Below the pieces are notes generated by a model that was given only the letters and a program-made list of their open reading frames with translations, ran no database searches and was not told where the DNA came from. DNA of 5,873 bases. It comes from JAXHUA01 sp034189695 (GTDB taxonomy: Bacteria > Chloroflexota > Dehalococcoidia > E44-bin15). The DNA lies in assembly GCA_034189695.1 (NCBI GenBank), contig JAXHUA010000149.1, forward strand, positions 1 through 5,873, given 5' to 3'. The first letter of the stretch is position 1; every line of letters begins with the position of its first letter. Below are positions 5,821-5,873 of this stretch, piece after piece. The position numbers and the translations under genes are program-made.

Positions 5821-5873
5821 GCCTCCTTTCCTTGGGCATGCTCAGCCATGGCCCATAGTGTTTCCAGTTGACG
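5778..5873 (-). CDS. Possible C-terminal end of an unrecognised protein, cut by window edge
   Basis: On the minus strand an open frame enters from the window edge and runs 31 codons to a TAA at 5778-5780. The translation begins RQLETLWAMAEHAQGKEASV and ends PTTVR. The helical, charged start looks protein-like, but 31 codons is too short to establish a gene and I recognise no family. If real it converges on marR with a 95-base gap that holds the 5724-5756 hairpin. Confidence 0.3.
   Translation of the reverse strand, partial: RQLETLWAMAEHAQGKEASVTSFMRQPTTVR

Overview
The window (5,873 bases) looks like bacterial chromosome of moderately high GC. It holds the 5' three-quarters of a 23S rRNA gene, a small cluster of ion-flux and stress genes, and a MarR-type regulator. 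The isolated 23S gene (no 16S or tRNA directly upstream), the GC content and the style of the MarR and TrkA proteins suggest Chloroflexota, perhaps class Dehalococcoidia, where unlinked 16S and 23S-5S genes are known. This placement is inference from memory, not a search result.

Layout. Bases 1-2240 (minus strand) are 23S rRNA from its mature 5' end to the start of domain V; its 3' part lies outside the window. Bases 2241-2470 hold the 23S leader and a good sigma-70-type promoter that begins only 20-odd bases after the stop of the preceding protein gene. Bases 2471-3973 (minus) hold three tightly packed genes: a UspA-family protein (3530-3973), a short TrkA-N/RCK protein (3135-3533, overlapping usp by ATGA) and a TrkA N+C protein (2471-3124, 10-base gap). 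They have their own TATAAT promoter near 4009-4037. Bases 4140-4742 (minus) encode a two-helix pore-loop channel protein whose filter reads TTAGTL instead of TTVGYG, with a near-consensus promoter at 4769-4797. Bases 4743-5202 are a divergent control region. Bases 5203-5682 (plus) encode a MarR-family regulator. The last 190 bases hold a strong hairpin between convergent genes and possibly the C-terminal end of a minus-strand gene cut by the window edge.

Working model (inference). The channel-like protein supplies a membrane pore, the two RCK proteins sense nucleotides or ions and gate a pore (this one or another elsewhere), and UspA links the set to stress or energy state. The divergent MarR protein may control its own gene and possibly the channel gene. 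The usp-trkA unit runs into the 23S gene with no visible terminator, so some 23S transcription may come from read-through. The most notable points are the non-canonical pore filter, the split RCK pair, a 9-G tract encoding the Rossmann glycine motif, the 16S-less 23S with its own promoter, and the A2056-A2057 variant next to the macrolide site in 23S.
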